A stretch of DNA of 64,000 nucleotides from Tridacna crocea (Eukaryota; Mollusca; Bivalvia; Cardiida; Cardiidae). Numbering within the stretch: position 1 is the stretch's first letter; each line of letters begins with the position of its first letter. The notes below the pieces were generated by a model that saw nothing but the letters and a program-made list of their open reading frames with translations, had not been told where the DNA came from and searched no databases. The position numbers were made by a program, and so were the translations under genes. The stretch lies in NCBI GenBank assembly GCA_943736015.1, contig OX031068.1, positions 24,622,296 to 24,686,295 on the forward strand. The letters run 5' to 3'. Shown here in pieces: positions 10,528 to 21,870 of this stretch.

Positions 10528-10650
10528 TTTTTGGAAGTGTGAAAAACATTATTGAAAATGGTAAGATGCTTGTAACCTGTACATATTTGCATCTTTTACC
10601 ACAATGTTTTCTTAACCTTCTTCCTCAGGGCAGTGAACAGGAACTATTTT
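10528..10650. mobile_element. TTAA-MITE hairpin fragment
   Basis: GAAAAACATTATTGAAAATG and CATCTTTTACCACAATGTTTTC are diverged arms next to a C-type copy. Confidence 0.5.
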
Positions 10651-10851
10651 TTAACCCTTTACCCCATAAGGCACAGCAAGGATGAAACCGTTCTTATGTG
10701 TACATGACACCTTTTGATAGTACAGTATAGAAAAACATTGTGACAAAAGGTGAAATTGCTCATCACAAGCAATTTCACCTTTTGCCACAATGTTTTCCAA
10801 AGGCCCCTACAAGCAATGCGTAGAAATGAGTATCTATGGAGTAAAGGTTAA
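10651..10851 (+). mobile_element. TTAA-MITE (C), 201 bp
   Basis: Borders are TTAACCCTTTACCCC and GGAGTAAAGGTTAA. The arm is GGTGAAATTGCTCAT with matching ATTTCACC on the other side. Confidence 0.88.
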
Positions 10852-10997
10852 GGGTTCAATACATGCATGGTGCTGTTTCCCAATCCTCTTGCCCCATATT
10901 GATAAATCCAGAGACCTAGATCGAAATTAATTATCATCCTATATTGTAAGTTTATCCTCATGCTAGTAACTTAAACTAGTCTGCAGTAGATAGCTAT

Positions 10998-11224
10998 TTA
11001 GCCCTTTCCCAAACAAGCCCTGGTTTTTACGTGACTGCAGCATGAGTCTTTTGAAAACACTCTGTGAAAAGTAGAAATTGCTTGTAACGAGCAATTTTTC
11101 CTTTTCCCACAGTGTTTTCTATCCTTTAGGAAAACTTTCTACCATTTTCATCAAATTTAAAATTGTTGTCTGCAAAGTCTTCAGTTTTGAAGAGTCTAAC
11201 ATTTTTTGTTTGGGAAAGGGTTAA
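10998..11224 (-). mobile_element. TTAA-MITE (B), 227 bp
   Basis: The left border is TTAG, the right GGGAAAGGGTTAA. The centre is TTGCTTGTAACGAGCAA. Confidence 0.88.
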
Positions 11225-11324
11225 AAAAACGGCAAAATGAGAAATTTTAAAAGTTTTTCAAAACTCGCAATTTTTTCATTTGCATCTCTACAGTTTCTTT
11301 CATATTAATTTTTCTTTTCAAGTT

Positions 11325-11502
11325 GTACCCCCACGAAACAAATGTTTTCGGGGGTATACTGGAATGAGCCTGTCTCTCCATGTGTCCCTCTTTGTCCTTT
11401 TGTGTGTCCGTGTGCCCGTATGTGTACAGAATACTAGCAATTGCCTGTTTCTGTCAAAGTGCTGGGAGGGATATTAAGTAGCATTCAGTGATTATAGCTC
11501 TG
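11325..11502 (+). mobile_element. GGGGTATACTGGAAT element, internally deleted
   Basis: It starts GTACCCCCACGAAACAAATG, carries GTCCGTGTGCCCGT-like pieces and ends ATATTAAGTAGCATTCAGTG. It is the same family as 24049-24369. Confidence 0.72.
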
Positions 11503-11756
11503 TTTCTTAAGGAGCCATGAAAGTAGATTTTTTTCTGAAAATGCTTGTGGGACAGTTGTTGTCCCTTTGACAAAGATTTACACTTGTCTAATTTGAAAGC
11601 ATGTAAAGGCATAAACATGGTTTATATTACTTGGCCATGAAGCAAACCCACTATTAAGCAATCTGATTATTAATTCTAAATGAATGAGTCTGTATATGGC
11701 CTTGCGTATAGTTTAACTGAACTTATCTTTGCACCTTGGGCTGACTGCATGTATCT

Positions 11757-11936
11757 CCTTACCAAACAAAAATATTCTAAGATAGCATATGATGGGATTA
11801 GTCTGCAACAGGGTGGAAAAATTTGTGGGAAAAACAGAAACTGCTGGCAAACAGAATTTTTTCAATTTTTCCCAATATATTTTGAATTAAAAATTAAATG
11901 ATTGAATTAAAAGACATTGTTTGGTCAAGAATTAAC
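11757..11936. mobile_element. TTAA-MITE, decayed
   Basis: CTTACCAAACAAAAATATTC, GGAAAAATTTGTGGGAAAAAC and TTTGGTCAAGAATTAA are recognisable. Confidence 0.6.
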
Positions 11937-11999
11937 TGATATATTCTTGCGGCTGTAACTGACAACTCACTATGCCTCTGATTGCATTAACTCTGTCCC

Positions 12000-12180
12000 A
12001 CACACAAACATTTCAGATTTGTCCATTTTGGAAACATTTGCAATCAGCATAAATGTGGCTTTTTTGGTGGGATTCTTTAAATGAAAGGGAAAAAGACATT
12101 GTGGACAAAGCATTTTCTTCTCTTTCTGCAATGTTTGATGAAGCCCCTGATCTGTGGCCATTCAACTCTTTAGCACAACA
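12000..12180. mobile_element. TTAA-MITE, decayed
   Basis: CATTTTGGAAACATTTGCAA, ACATTGTGGACAAAGC and TCTGCAATGTTTGATG keep the order of the family; no intact ends. Confidence 0.5.
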
Positions 12181-12194
12181 GAAAAAATGTTGTC

Positions 12195-12421
12195 TTAACT
12201 CATTACCAAACGACAAAATTTTAGACGTCCCAAATTGAAAGCACTTATAGACTACAAAATAAATGTGGCTAAAAAATTGAAATTTGTTTTGAAAAGGGTA
12301 GAAAACATTGTGGGAAAAAAAGAAAATGCTGGTTACCAGCATTTTCTCCTTTTCCGACAATGTTTTCAAATTGCCGCTTTCTCAGGGTCGTGAAAAGTAG
12401 GATTGTGTGCTAAAGAATTAA
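12195..12421 (+). mobile_element. TTAA-MITE (A), 227 bp
   Basis: Both TTAA borders are intact with centre GCTGGTTACCAGC. Confidence 0.92.
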
Positions 12422-12434
12422 TTGAAAGCAATTG

Positions 12435-12610
12435 CATGCACAAATTTTAAAATGTCTCAAATGATTCAAATTGTCTGTCATGTGTTTGAAAAACATTGTG
12501 GAAAAAGGAGAAAATGGTGGTTAACACAACTTTCTTCTTTTCCTACCATGTTTTCCAAAGCCTTCTTTCTCAGGGTTGTTTAAACTTGAAATTGTTTGAA
12601 AATGGGTTAA
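12435..12610 (+). mobile_element. TTAA-MITE (A), degenerate, upstream of exon 12693
   Basis: It ends AAAATGGGTTAA 82 bp before the exon; the hairpin centre is changed to GGTGGTTAACACAAC. Confidence 0.72.
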
Positions 12611-12692
12611 ACATAGGATGGCTTGATTAATTTGCTAAATTAGAAAGAAAAAAGAAAATTTTTAATGTCTCATCTTATAACCTTTTATCTAG

Positions 12693-12798
12693 GAACGCAA
12701 AAATGGGCGGGACAAACTCACTGTCAACTTCACTAAAACCAAAGGGAAGTTGACGATATCCCAGATTAATATTATAGAAGCTGATGGCAATGATTTAG
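12693..12798 (+). CDS. P4-ATPase exon, cytosolic C-terminal tail
   Basis: This 106-bp exon lies between acceptor ttttatctag and donor gtaaat. It starts in phase 0, as the previous exon requires, and ends with one overhanging G. It encodes a basic, polar segment beginning ERKNGRDKLTVNFTKTKGK and ending EADGNDL, consistent with a flippase tail after M10; tails are poorly conserved, so membership rests on phase, splice sites and absence of repeats. If the donor is not used the frame ends at once (G-K-stop), giving an alternative C-terminus. The intron before it is about 7.9 kb and consists largely of transposons and satellite. Confidence 0.6.
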
Positions 12799-12941
12799 GT
12801 AAATAGCTGGTATTGTGACTAACTCTTGTCTTGTTATTTTTTCACTGTACAGAAAGATTGAGCACTATAGTTGTTGTAATACTAGAATAAACAGTCCTAT
12901 GTACAAGCCTTAGTTCACAGCCTGATCTGAACAACAGTCTT

Positions 12942-13117
12942 TACCAAATCACAAAATTTTCCACTTGTCTAAATTTATAGTATTTGAAAATACCAAATAA
13001 AGTATCGTTCCACTAATGCAAATTGTCCATGAGAGGGTAGAAAACACTGTGGGAAAGGAGAAAATTCTGGTTTCCACTATTTCCTCCTTCTCCAACGATG
13101 TTTTTAAAAGCTTTCTT
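12942..13117 (+). mobile_element. TTAA-MITE (A), partial
   Basis: TCTTTACCAAATCACAAAAT at left and arms GGGAAAGGAGAAAATTC / CTCCTTCTCCAACGATG; the right end is lost. Confidence 0.68.
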
Positions 13118-13486
13118 ACCTATTTTTCATGCCTGTTTCTACTCATTGTGTCTGTGTGTGTTGGGTAAAAGTTCAAATGAACATAACATGACCATAGTTG
13201 TCCAAAGGTCATAAGGGTAGAATTAATAAAAGCCTGTATTCTTTTAAAATTCAAGATACACAAAACTGATTCTGTCCTGAGAAAAGTTTAGACTTGTAAA
13301 TATTGAATGCAGCTCCAGGAAAGTGTTCAGAATTGGCTCATACAATGTGATGTAATGGAGAGAGGGCAGTAAAAATTAAGTTTGGCTTGTAAATAGGGCT
13401 GTACCAGGTTGTGATGTTATGGGTTAACTTATTTTACAAAACCAAGAAAAAAAATTCAAGGGTGGTCAAGGTCAGGATAAACCCTG

Positions 13487-13677
13487 GGCCCATTTTCACC
13501 AGCCATTCTTAAGGACGTTATTGGTCCAGAATTTTCAACATTTGTAAGTAACACATCAGCTGATTGGCTAGACCATTTGGTTCAGCCAATCAGAAGTTAT
13601 TTTACTTACAAATGTAGAAAACCCTGAAGAATAAGACTAAGAATATTCTCAACAATGGTTAGTAAATACAGGCACCT
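13487..13677. mobile_element. Foldback MITE (GGGCCCATATTCACC family)
   Basis: Inverted arms run from GGGCCCATTTTCACC through TTTGTAAGTAACAC and GCTGATTGGCTAGACC to GGTTCAGCCAATCAG and ACTTACAAATGTAG. A sister copy is at 46052-46250. Confidence 0.82.
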
Positions 13678-13802
13678 GATTTCAATATTTAGACTGTCAT
13701 GTGCTGGACATTTTTTTTTGTAGTCTTGAAATTCACGGCCATTGGTTGAATTGTCATAGAGATATTTTATTAGACATTATTGTTTCATAAATTTCTTTTC
13801 AG

Positions 13803-13841
13803 AAAGTAGGAATCTATTATCTACTGAAGTTTATTGCCAAG
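13803..13841 (+). CDS. Candidate 39-bp cassette exon of the P4-ATPase tail
   Basis: An excellent acceptor (ataaatttcttttcag) precedes 39 bp that stay open in exactly the phase left by the previous exon: G plus AA gives Glu, then SRNLLSTEVYCQ, with one base left over. The donor is AAG|gttaga, which is weak at +3. Because the length is a multiple of three, the exon could be included or skipped without changing the frame. If the donor is not used the reading frame stops two codons later (Q-G-stop), making this a possible terminal exon. It is not inside a recognisable repeat. Supported by phase and splice signals only. Confidence 0.38.
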
Positions 13842-14299
13842 GTTAGAGAAAAATTTATTTCCACCTCAGGACTGGACCTGAAGATTTTGGGATAGGGAGC
13901 TGACTTTTTATCTTGTCTGAATTATAATTTTGTTGTTCAGGAATTAGCTCTCTTCCTCTTCTGCCCCTGTTTCATTTTGAAGTGACCAGTACTGCAATAG
14001 TGCAATACAAATACCTTTATTACAGGAGAGGATCAAGATCAGTTTGAACATTAGATGTTTAATGATTATTTTGATTTTGTGCTTTCTGATTTTGATATAC
14101 GCTGTTCACACACTAAGCTAGCTAAGGTGTGCTTAATGCAGTTGGGGTTAAACTAGAGCTCACGACATCACAACCTGTATCAAGATTAATTATTTTCAGT
14201 TAGTTATATTGCTTTTGTTTTGTGACAGGCACACCATGCATGAAAGTATACCATGTACAAGTACTAGTATATATATGTGAGATGTTAAATATTATATCA

Positions 14300-14520
14300 G
14301 TTGTTTGCGTAAAAGTGACGTCTCGGATCAGCCCACGCAGGATGATTGGAGAAGGCACTTTACAAATATATTAGATTTTGTACCACAGTACACTAAACAG
14401 AAAATTACAGAAAAACAGAAAGTGTCATTTCGGACTATTATGGGCTGGATGCACAGGCGAATCCAAGACGACATTTTATGCAAATGTCTGAATGCCTTTT
14501 TTAGCATGTGTCAGGGCATA
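14300..14520. mobile_element. Degenerate copy of the GGAGTGCAACAC family
   Basis: It holds GTCTCGGATCAGCC, CACTTTACAAATATATTAG and GACGACATTTTATGCAAATG in the same order as at 3933-4193, without clear ends. Confidence 0.65.
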
Positions 14521-14802
14521 TGAGCTTTGGTCTGGGAAAAGAGGTTTAGTGCATCCCAGCTGTGAATTATAGGCCGCACCACACTGCATAATATAGATCT
14601 GTTCAGTCTTACAACTGGCTGAATCATGAGGTAGAATTTCCTGCAACATATAGGAAAATTTCACACATAGCAATGGACTGTGCAGGCTGAATGGACTGTG
14701 CAGGCTGATATGGGCTGATATTTTTTGCAGATGCATTTAAACCACCTTTTCTTTGAGCAAGGCTCATAATCATGTAAAATTGTATAGAGACAATATACAG
14801 CT

Positions 14803-15125
14803 TGCAACACCCGAAAAGGGGCATTCAGACATTTCCGTAAAGTGTTGTCTTGGATCAGCCTTGCAGTCTTAGCCCTTTACCCCATGAGGCATTTTTAAGG
14901 TATCTCAAATTGACCCTAAATAACAGCAAGGATGAAGCCTTTTCTTATGTGTATGTGACACCTTTTGATAAAATAAAAAAAAAAATGTAACAAAAGGTGA
15001 AATTGCTTGTCACGAGCAACTTCACCGTTTGCCACAATGTTTTCAAAAGGCTCCTACAAGCAATGTGTAGAAATGAGTATCTATGGAGTAAAGGGTTAAA
15101 AACAGGCTAATCCTAAAAAAACACT
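14803..15125. mobile_element. GGAGTGCAACAC-family copy interrupted by a C-type MITE
   Basis: CTTGCAACACCCGAAAAGG and GTAAAGTGTTGTCTTGGATC lie left of 14869, and ACAGGCTAATCC resumes right of 15099. Confidence 0.65.
14869..15099 (+). mobile_element. TTAA-MITE (C), 231 bp
   Basis: Borders are TTAG and TTAA; the centre is GCTTGTCACGAGC. It is inserted inside a GGAGTGCAACAC-family copy. Confidence 0.87.
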
Positions 15126-16068
15126 GTTCAATTTTTATGTCATTTTCTGTTTAGCACAAGAGAGCCTTCAAAAACAGCATGGGAAGAGGAAAACATTCTG
15201 ATACTCAGCTGATATTTCCTTCCTTTACTTTCAATATTGAAAAGCCGAAAATTTTATTGGCTGATAAAGAGTTGAAACAAGTGAATGAATTGCAACTAGA
15301 TGGTTATTTACATAGTATGCAATTTTATTATACTGACCTTCTCGAAGAGGTTACCTTTTGAAGCAGGGTGTGGCTGTTTGTAGTTTGTAGCAATCTTTTC
15401 ACTGTAATCTTTTGTCAATGTAATCTGTAGTTACTTTTCTTACACCAAGAAAAATACCTTGTTTTTAGTGAATTATTTTTTTCGTGTCTTGGTCCACTTG
15501 AGGACTTTTTCTTAAAAGAATTAAATGAGAATCAGTTCTGCTCACTATTTCTACTTTTCGAATAAAGATATTAAAATTGGATTAGATTTCATATGTGATA
15601 ATTGTATCTTTTGGATTTAGTATTTATACAAATTTGAAATGCAAAATCAAGAGTGAAGTGAATGAAACTGTTCAATGAAACAAGCAGTAGATAACTGAAA
15701 TCAAACATGCCAATAAATAATGTAAATAAAACATGGCTTAAAAAATATAATGAAAACCAGGCAAAAACATGATCAGTTTATGATTGTTTTTTTCAATTTA
15801 AGAGAAACTTGGTTGATTTTTCTTGGTGTTAGCTTTTGGGCTTTATAGTGATTATCTATAGTACTCTGCTGTTGATGGATGATGTATTTTGTTATTGGTT
15901 CAACTTGATGTTGTCCATGTACTATATGCATGATACCTGCTTTATTCACAAGTGATAGTCCGCTGTGTGCCAAATATACAACAGCTAAGAAATTCTCTGA
16001 AAACAAGGGAAAAAAATAAACATATGTTGCAGTTGCAAAACTGTGTTTGGTTAAACTATCCACTAAAG
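15126..16068. other. Unique-looking sequence
   Basis: No repeat or convincing exon is seen in these 940 bases; short open frames on both strands lack splice context. Confidence 0.5.
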
Positions 16069-16073
16069 TGGAC

Positions 16074-16130
16074 AAGTGTAGATCAAAGACCAGTCTGCAC
16101 ATTCTGATCTTGATCTATACTGTCCATAAA
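16074..16130. repeat. GTAGATCAAAGA-type palindrome
   Basis: GTGTAGATCAAAGACCAGTC faces TCTGATCTTGATCTATAC. Confidence 0.8.
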
Positions 16131-16264
16131 AGCCATACTTGTGATAGGCACTCTAATGCATTTTATTGCTTTCAAGCTTACAGCATAGATATGTTTTTTA
16201 TGTTCAAAAGAGACAGGTGTATAAAATATTGAAGAAAAAGTCACTTTTGCCTCTTGCCAGCAGC

Positions 16265-16525
16265 TTAGCTCTTTACCACACAATGTTGACTTTTGACGAC
16301 CCTGAGAAAGAAGCCCTTTGAAAACATTGTGGGAAAAGGAGAAAATGCTGGTAACCAGCATTTTCTTCTTTTCCCACAATGTTTACCAGCATTTTCTCCT
16401 TTTCCCACAATGTTTTCTCTCCTCTTAGATACAAATTTAAAAATTTTCAGTAACTTTTATTTTGTCGTCTGCAAATGCTTTCAATTTGGAGCACTCTAAG
16501 ATTTTGTCATTTGGTAAAGAGTTAA
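16265..16525 (-). mobile_element. TTAA-MITE (A), 261 bp, with duplicated right arm
   Basis: Borders are TTAG and TTAA. After a normal hairpin the segment ACCAGCATTTTCTCC...ACAATGTTTTC is present a second time, adding about 32 bp. Confidence 0.9.
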
Positions 16526-16691
16526 ATGGTTTTTCATTTGCATATGACTCTACTATCAATTGGGCACCTATTATTTGCTTTTTCCATTTATCCACCTTAT
16601 CCCAGATCTTGTTATAACTCAAAAATATTTTTAAAAAGATCCATTAGTGGCCAACAGTAAGCAGTGTGGTTGTCAAAATACATTTAAAAAT

Positions 16692-17186
16692 AGACCATAC
16701 AACTATGTAATATACAAATGATCATTGCAGTGACCATACAACTATATAGTTTAGAAATTATCATTGCAAAGACAGTACAACTTTATAGCATAGAAATGAT
16801 CATTGCAAAGACTGTACAACTACAATGTATGTACATGTAGCATAGAAATGATCATTGCAAAGACCGTACAACTAAACAGTATAGAAATGATCATTGCAAA
16901 TACAGTACAACTATATAGTATAGATCATAGTATAGAAATGATCATTGCAAAGACCGTACAACTATGTAATATAGAAATGATCATTACAACGACTGTACAA
17001 CTATATAGTTTAGAAATTATCATTGCAAAGACCGTACAACTATTATAGCATAGAAATGATCGTTGCAAAACCGTACAGCTATGTAGCATAGAAATGATCA
17101 TTGCAAAGACCGTACAACTATGTAGCATAGAAATGATCATTGCAAAGACCGTACAACTATATAGTATAGAAATGATCATTGCAAAG
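16692..17186 (+). repeat. 39-bp satellite, about 12-13 units
   Basis: Consensus pieces are GACCGTACAACTATGTAG and CATAGAAATGATCATTGCAA. The period is a multiple of three, so frames stay open on both strands; these are not genes. Confidence 0.93.
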
Positions 17187-17462
17187 ATGACAATCTGTTA
17201 TTGTGTGTCGGGCTCCTCTTCGATACGAATTTCATGGGAAAAATATGTATTTTAAGATTAGATAGATAGTGCACTTTCCTTTATTTCTAACCTAGGTCAA
17301 GGTCAGCATTACCAAAAATAGACAAAATTGGAATTTGCAATTACATGTACTTGCAGAATCTGTGAGCTAGATTTACAAATCTTGGAATTGAGACAGGTTT
17401 TCATTTGCAGATTATACTTCTACCTACTTTATTAGGTTTAGGTCAAGACAAAGCTCCTTGTT

Positions 17463-17691
17463 TTAACTCATTACCACACGAGAAAATTTTGGACTGGTCC
17501 AAATTGAAAGTATTTGCAGACGACAAAATAAAGGTGACTGAAAAATAGAAATTTGTTTTGGAAAGGGTAGAAAACACTGTGGGAAAAGGAGAAAATGCTG
17601 GTTACCAGCATTTTCTCCTTTTCCCACAGTGTTTTCAAAAGGCTTCTTTCTTAGGGGCGTCAAAAGTAGGGATTGAGTGGTAATGGGTTAA
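17463..17691 (+). mobile_element. TTAA-MITE (A), 229 bp
   Basis: Both TTAA borders are intact, with ACTGTGGGAAAAGG arms. Confidence 0.93.
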
Positions 17692-17908
17692 AAAAGAGGG
17701 CAAAAATAGAAGAAGCCTATAGCTCCCAAGGCATTTTTATTTTATGTTCATGAAGTTTCAACTATGTATAGATGATAATTTGCATAGAATCATGTATGTG
17801 CATACATTTGTGTGAAAGTAACATTCAAAGTCAAGGTTACTGACTGAAAGTAGAAATCAGTGCAATTTAGCTTATTTAGCTTATTTAGCAATTCAAACTC
17901 AAAATGAT

Positions 17909-18104
17909 TTAACCCTTTATCAAACAATCCCTGGTTTTTATGACCCTGAGATAGAAGCCTTTGAAAACATTGTAGAAAAAGGAGAAAATGCTGATAACCA
18001 GCTGCTAGAGACAAATTTCTATTTTTGAGTTTTGTTTATTTTGCCATCTGCAAGTGCTTTCAGTTTGGACCAGTGTAAAATTTTATCATTTTGTAAAAAG
18101 TTAA
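17909..18104 (-). mobile_element. TTAA-MITE (A), 196 bp, right arm deleted
   Basis: TTAA borders are intact; after GCTGATAACCAGC the second arm is missing and AGACAAATTTC follows. Confidence 0.85.
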
Positions 18105-18382
18105 GGGCCCAGTTTACTTACCATTTTCTAGGTATAGATGGTAAAGTGTATGTTGTGCATTTACTGTCATTTGTAAATCTAAAGGTGATGGTCTCTGTTA
18201 CTAAAAATAGAAGGGATTGGATCTGCAATCTAAGTGCAAAAATGTATCCGCTGCCTTTCTGAAGCTTTCTAACACTGCCTCTTTGCTTTGAAAATTTAGC
18301 ATATTATGCTCACAAGAACTGGAGTTGATGGATGATGTTATTTACAAAATTTTGATAGCTAAGTCTTTTTCACCATGTGCAT

Positions 18383-20905
18383 TTTTAGCTCATCTGAGCA
18401 CAACATGCTCAAGGGGAGCTTTTAGGATCACCCGGTGTCCGTCATCCGTCATGTGTCATCAACAATTGTTTAAACTAGGGATGGCAACGAGTAACCAGTT
18501 AACCGAGTACTCGATCGAACGTCGGAGTATCGATTACGGAATTTGATATTCGAGTACTCGGTATTTTTTACAAAAATGTACCATTTTGCTTCCCGAGGAA
18601 AAATTCCTTTGTAAAACAAACACTGCAGCCGATTAAATGTAATCAAAACATCGTTGCAAAAGTGTGAAAGTTACCGAAAGATAGCCAAACAATTCACAAT
18701 TTGACACGTGCTTGTAATAAACAACAACTGTGTCAATTATAACGTTAAGCCGTTCACGTTAATCGCTAATCATTAAAGTTTTCGTAATTTCAGTAAATCA
18801 GAGGCCGGCTAGTATGGTCTAATTAGGGACGAGAACGGTAATTATCCTTAATCTTCACAGTTTGACACTGGAAGATATAAATTTAGGGATCGTGCGTACC
18901 TTGTGATCGTCAACGTGCCGTTGTATACCTACCGTGTTTTGCTTTAATTTTTGGGATAGTAAAATATAATTCTTTTTTTTTTTCGTGTTCCAATACTAAG
19001 GTCTATAAAAAATAATTATTTTATAAGCGGTCCCAAAACTTATGATCAGACAAGACACGCTCGCGAACTCTTTGTCACTGACCGCTAACAAGTCGAACAA
19101 TGCCGACATTAAAAAAGCTACACCACTGATTTCATAAACCTAAGTTTATATGCAGGTTGGTCTATTTTTAGACGGATTGGAATTCCAGCGGTCAATTTGT
19201 GCACTAAACAGTCAAAAACTTGGCTTTTTTCCATTCTTTTTGTTGATAATTAACTTGTAACTCATCATTGTCTATATCCTGGGACAACGAAGAAGATTGT
19301 TATTTTGCGTTTTTTGGTAAAATCATAATATTATTTACCTGCTTACATGAGGTGAATGACGTAAATTCCACTGACAAGGACCTGCTTGACTCGTTCTCAA
19401 ATTTGATTGGTTCGTCGATCTTCGGTCAATAAAACTTGTTAGATTACTGAATGTTGATTTCTATTTATAAAGAACGAACCCGATTGACCGTGAAATACAT
19501 GCTTGTTAACTCCATGGCAACCTCGTATGTATATGTATGTGTATCTTGGGATACAAGCTTTATCACACTTTATACACTTATATCCGATTTTTTTGAATTG
19601 GGGTTTAAATAGTCTGTCAGGTGATTGGATTTTTAGGTCTTGAATCGGGAAACTCCCTTTGAAATCGTGGTGGGATGGGAAGCATGCTTATGACGTTGTG
19701 TGTGTAGAACGTGAAATAAATGCTTGTAAACAAAGGATGTCAAATGGATCAAGATTTTTTGTTGAATATACTTTTGCTGTTTCCAATTCTTTGGGACCAA
19801 ATACTGATCTTGCTCTGAAATTTTAGTATAAAATGTAGTTTAAATCGTCCGAGTAACCGAGTACTCGATCAGAAGAATGACCGAGTACTCGAGTATTAAA
19901 ATCAATACTCGTTGCCATCCCTAGTTTAAACATTCCCTAAACCACTGGGCCAATTTGGCTGGAATGTTCCTTGGAACTCCTCTTTAAAAACGGTTCGCAG
20001 AATTTGATTCTGTCAAAAACTCTTGTTGCCATGGCAACCAAATGGAATTTTCCAAGAAATTATTTAAAAATCTTCTTCTCTGAAACCGCTTTCCAGATTT
20101 TAAAAGAATTTGACAGAGATGCTCCTTGGGTGACCCTTTTCAAAAAGTGTTCTTGAAATTTTGATCAGTCAAGAAACATGGTTCTGGTGAATGGGGGCTA
20201 ATTTCACTATAAAGAAAATGAAGAAATTCTTTAAAAAGTTATTCTCTGGAACCGTTGGTCAGATTTTGGAATAATTTCGCAGAGATATTCCTTGAATGAC
20301 CCTTTTTAAAAAATATCCATGAAATTTTTATAGGTCAAGAAGCATGGCTCTGGTGAATGGGGGCTACTTGCACTATATGGAAATGAAGAATTCTTGAAAA
20401 TTCTTCTTCTCTGAAACTGCTGGTCAGATTTTGAAATAATTTCACAGGGATGTTCTTTGGGTGACCCTTTTAAAAAGGTGTTCGCGAAATTTTGATCCGT
20501 CAAGAAACATGGCTCTGGTGAATAAGGGCTACTTGCACTATATGGACATGAAATTCTTGAAAATTCTTCTTCTCTGAAACGACTGGTCAGATTTTAAAAT
20601 AATCACACAGAATTGTTTCTTGAATGACCCTTTTCAAAAAGAGATCACGAAATTTTGATAGGTCAAGAAACATGGCTCTGGTGAATGGGAACTTCTTGCA
20701 CTATAGGGAAATTAAGGAATTCTTGAAAATTCTTCTTTTCTGAAACTGCGGTCAGATTTTGAAATGACTTATACAATTGACCTTTTGAAAATTGCTTGGC
20801 AAAATAATGATTTTGTTTCCAATGTTTCAATACCTCAAAAAAAATTGGCTATGGTCCTCTCAAAATTAAGTTGAGTGATCCAGGGCCATCTTGACCCTCT
20901 TGTTT
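18383..20905 (+). mobile_element. Tandem-repeat-bearing element with TTTTAGCTC...CCCTCTTGTT ends
   Basis: It starts TTTTAGCTCATCTGAGCA, containing a short palindrome around GAGCACAACATGCTC. It ends with GAGTGATCCAGGGCC-like sequence and CCCTCTTGTTTG. Inside are about four imperfect units of about 170 bp (from about 20090 to 20770) containing GGTCAGATTTTGAAATAAT. A hAT element splits its 5' third. The same ends bound the element at 33733-34890. No coding capacity is seen; the transposition class is not known. Confidence 0.65.
18476..19923. mobile_element. Non-autonomous hAT-superfamily DNA transposon, 1448 bp
   Basis: The ends are an 18-bp inverted repeat, TAGGGATGGCAACGAGTA, flanked on both sides by the same 8-bp palindrome GTTTAAAC (18468-18475 and 19924-19931), as expected for hAT target duplication. 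The subterminal palindrome CGAGTACTCG recurs near each end and is a likely transposase-binding motif. No long open frame is present inside, so movement would need transposase from elsewhere. It interrupts the tandem-repeat element 18383-20905. Confidence 0.88.
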
Positions 20906-21035
20906 GTTCTTCCCCTGATTGAAGCACTCCTACAACTGATCATTGTTTTGATGATGGTTATAGGTCATAGACCATTTAACCATTTTTTCCTTCGTAATCG
21001 TTTCCCAAGCAAACTCACATTTTTTTTTACAACCT

Positions 21036-21126
21036 ATAAGAATTCAGCTTTTGAAAACAGTAATGCAAAAGGGGAGAACACTAATTGCCAGCATTATCTT
21101 CCTTTGCCCTCAAGGTTGTCTGCACT
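21036..21126. mobile_element. TTAA-MITE hairpin remnant
   Basis: TTTTGAAAACAGTAATGC and GCCAGCATTATCTTCC are diverged arms directly left of a C-type copy. Confidence 0.5.
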
Positions 21127-21350
21127 TTAACCCTTTACTCCATAGATACTCATTTCTACACATTGCATGAAGGAGCCTTTGGAAAACATTGTGGCAAAAG
21201 GTGAAATTGCTCGTGAAGAGCAATTTCACCTTTTCCTACAATGTTTTCTATCAAAAGGTGTCATATACACATTAGAAATGGCTTCATCATTGCTGTTATT
21301 TAGGGTCAATTAGAGATACCACAGAAATGCCTTATGGGGTAAAGGTTTGA
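21127..21350 (-). mobile_element. TTAA-MITE (C), 224 bp
   Basis: It begins TTAACCCTTTACTCCATAGA and ends ATGGGGTAAAGGTTTGA. Arms are GGTGAAATTGCTCG and GAGCAATTTCACC. Confidence 0.88.
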
Positions 21351-21750
21351 AAGTAAAGCACCATGATGTTAAAAATGGACTCTACTTCAACTGGGAAGGG
21401 ATGGGGTCCTGAAGGGCTCAGTGGTGAAAGTGGGCCTAATGCTGAACCCTTAGGTTTGGTCCTCTTATGAAGTGCAAAGTTTTTCTTGGTAATGTCTTCG
21501 GAAAGACACTTCAGAGACCTAGCCTGGTACTGTTGAAATCTAGAACTCTTATGGATAAGTGATAACAGGGTTGATGTGCTGTGATATAACCAAAATATAG
21601 TTGAAAACAGTTTGAAGCACCATGGTAGAGTCCTTCCTCAAATCACTGCACAGCCCAAGTCAAGGCTATGTGAATGAAAGCAAAATAATGAATACCATTA
21701 GTGCTGTCATCATGATTCGATGGAAATACTGTTCAGAGAGTGACACATCT
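21351..21750. other. Unique-looking sequence
   Basis: Nothing recognised. Confidence 0.45.
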
Positions 21751-21870
21751 TTAACCCTTTACCAAACAATCCCTGGATTTAAAGACTCCATGAAAACCAG
21801 CATTTTCTCCATTTTCCACAATGTTTTCTACTCTTCCACAGTCAAGTTTAAATTTTTGAGACATGTCCTT

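Noticed and set aside
16803-17179. Open frames of 81 and 84 codons on opposite strands
   Set aside because: They come from the 39-bp satellite whose period is divisible by three; composition is purely repetitive.
8453-17186. CRISPR-like direct repeats
   Set aside because: The units are contiguous satellites without unique spacers, in a eukaryotic genome.
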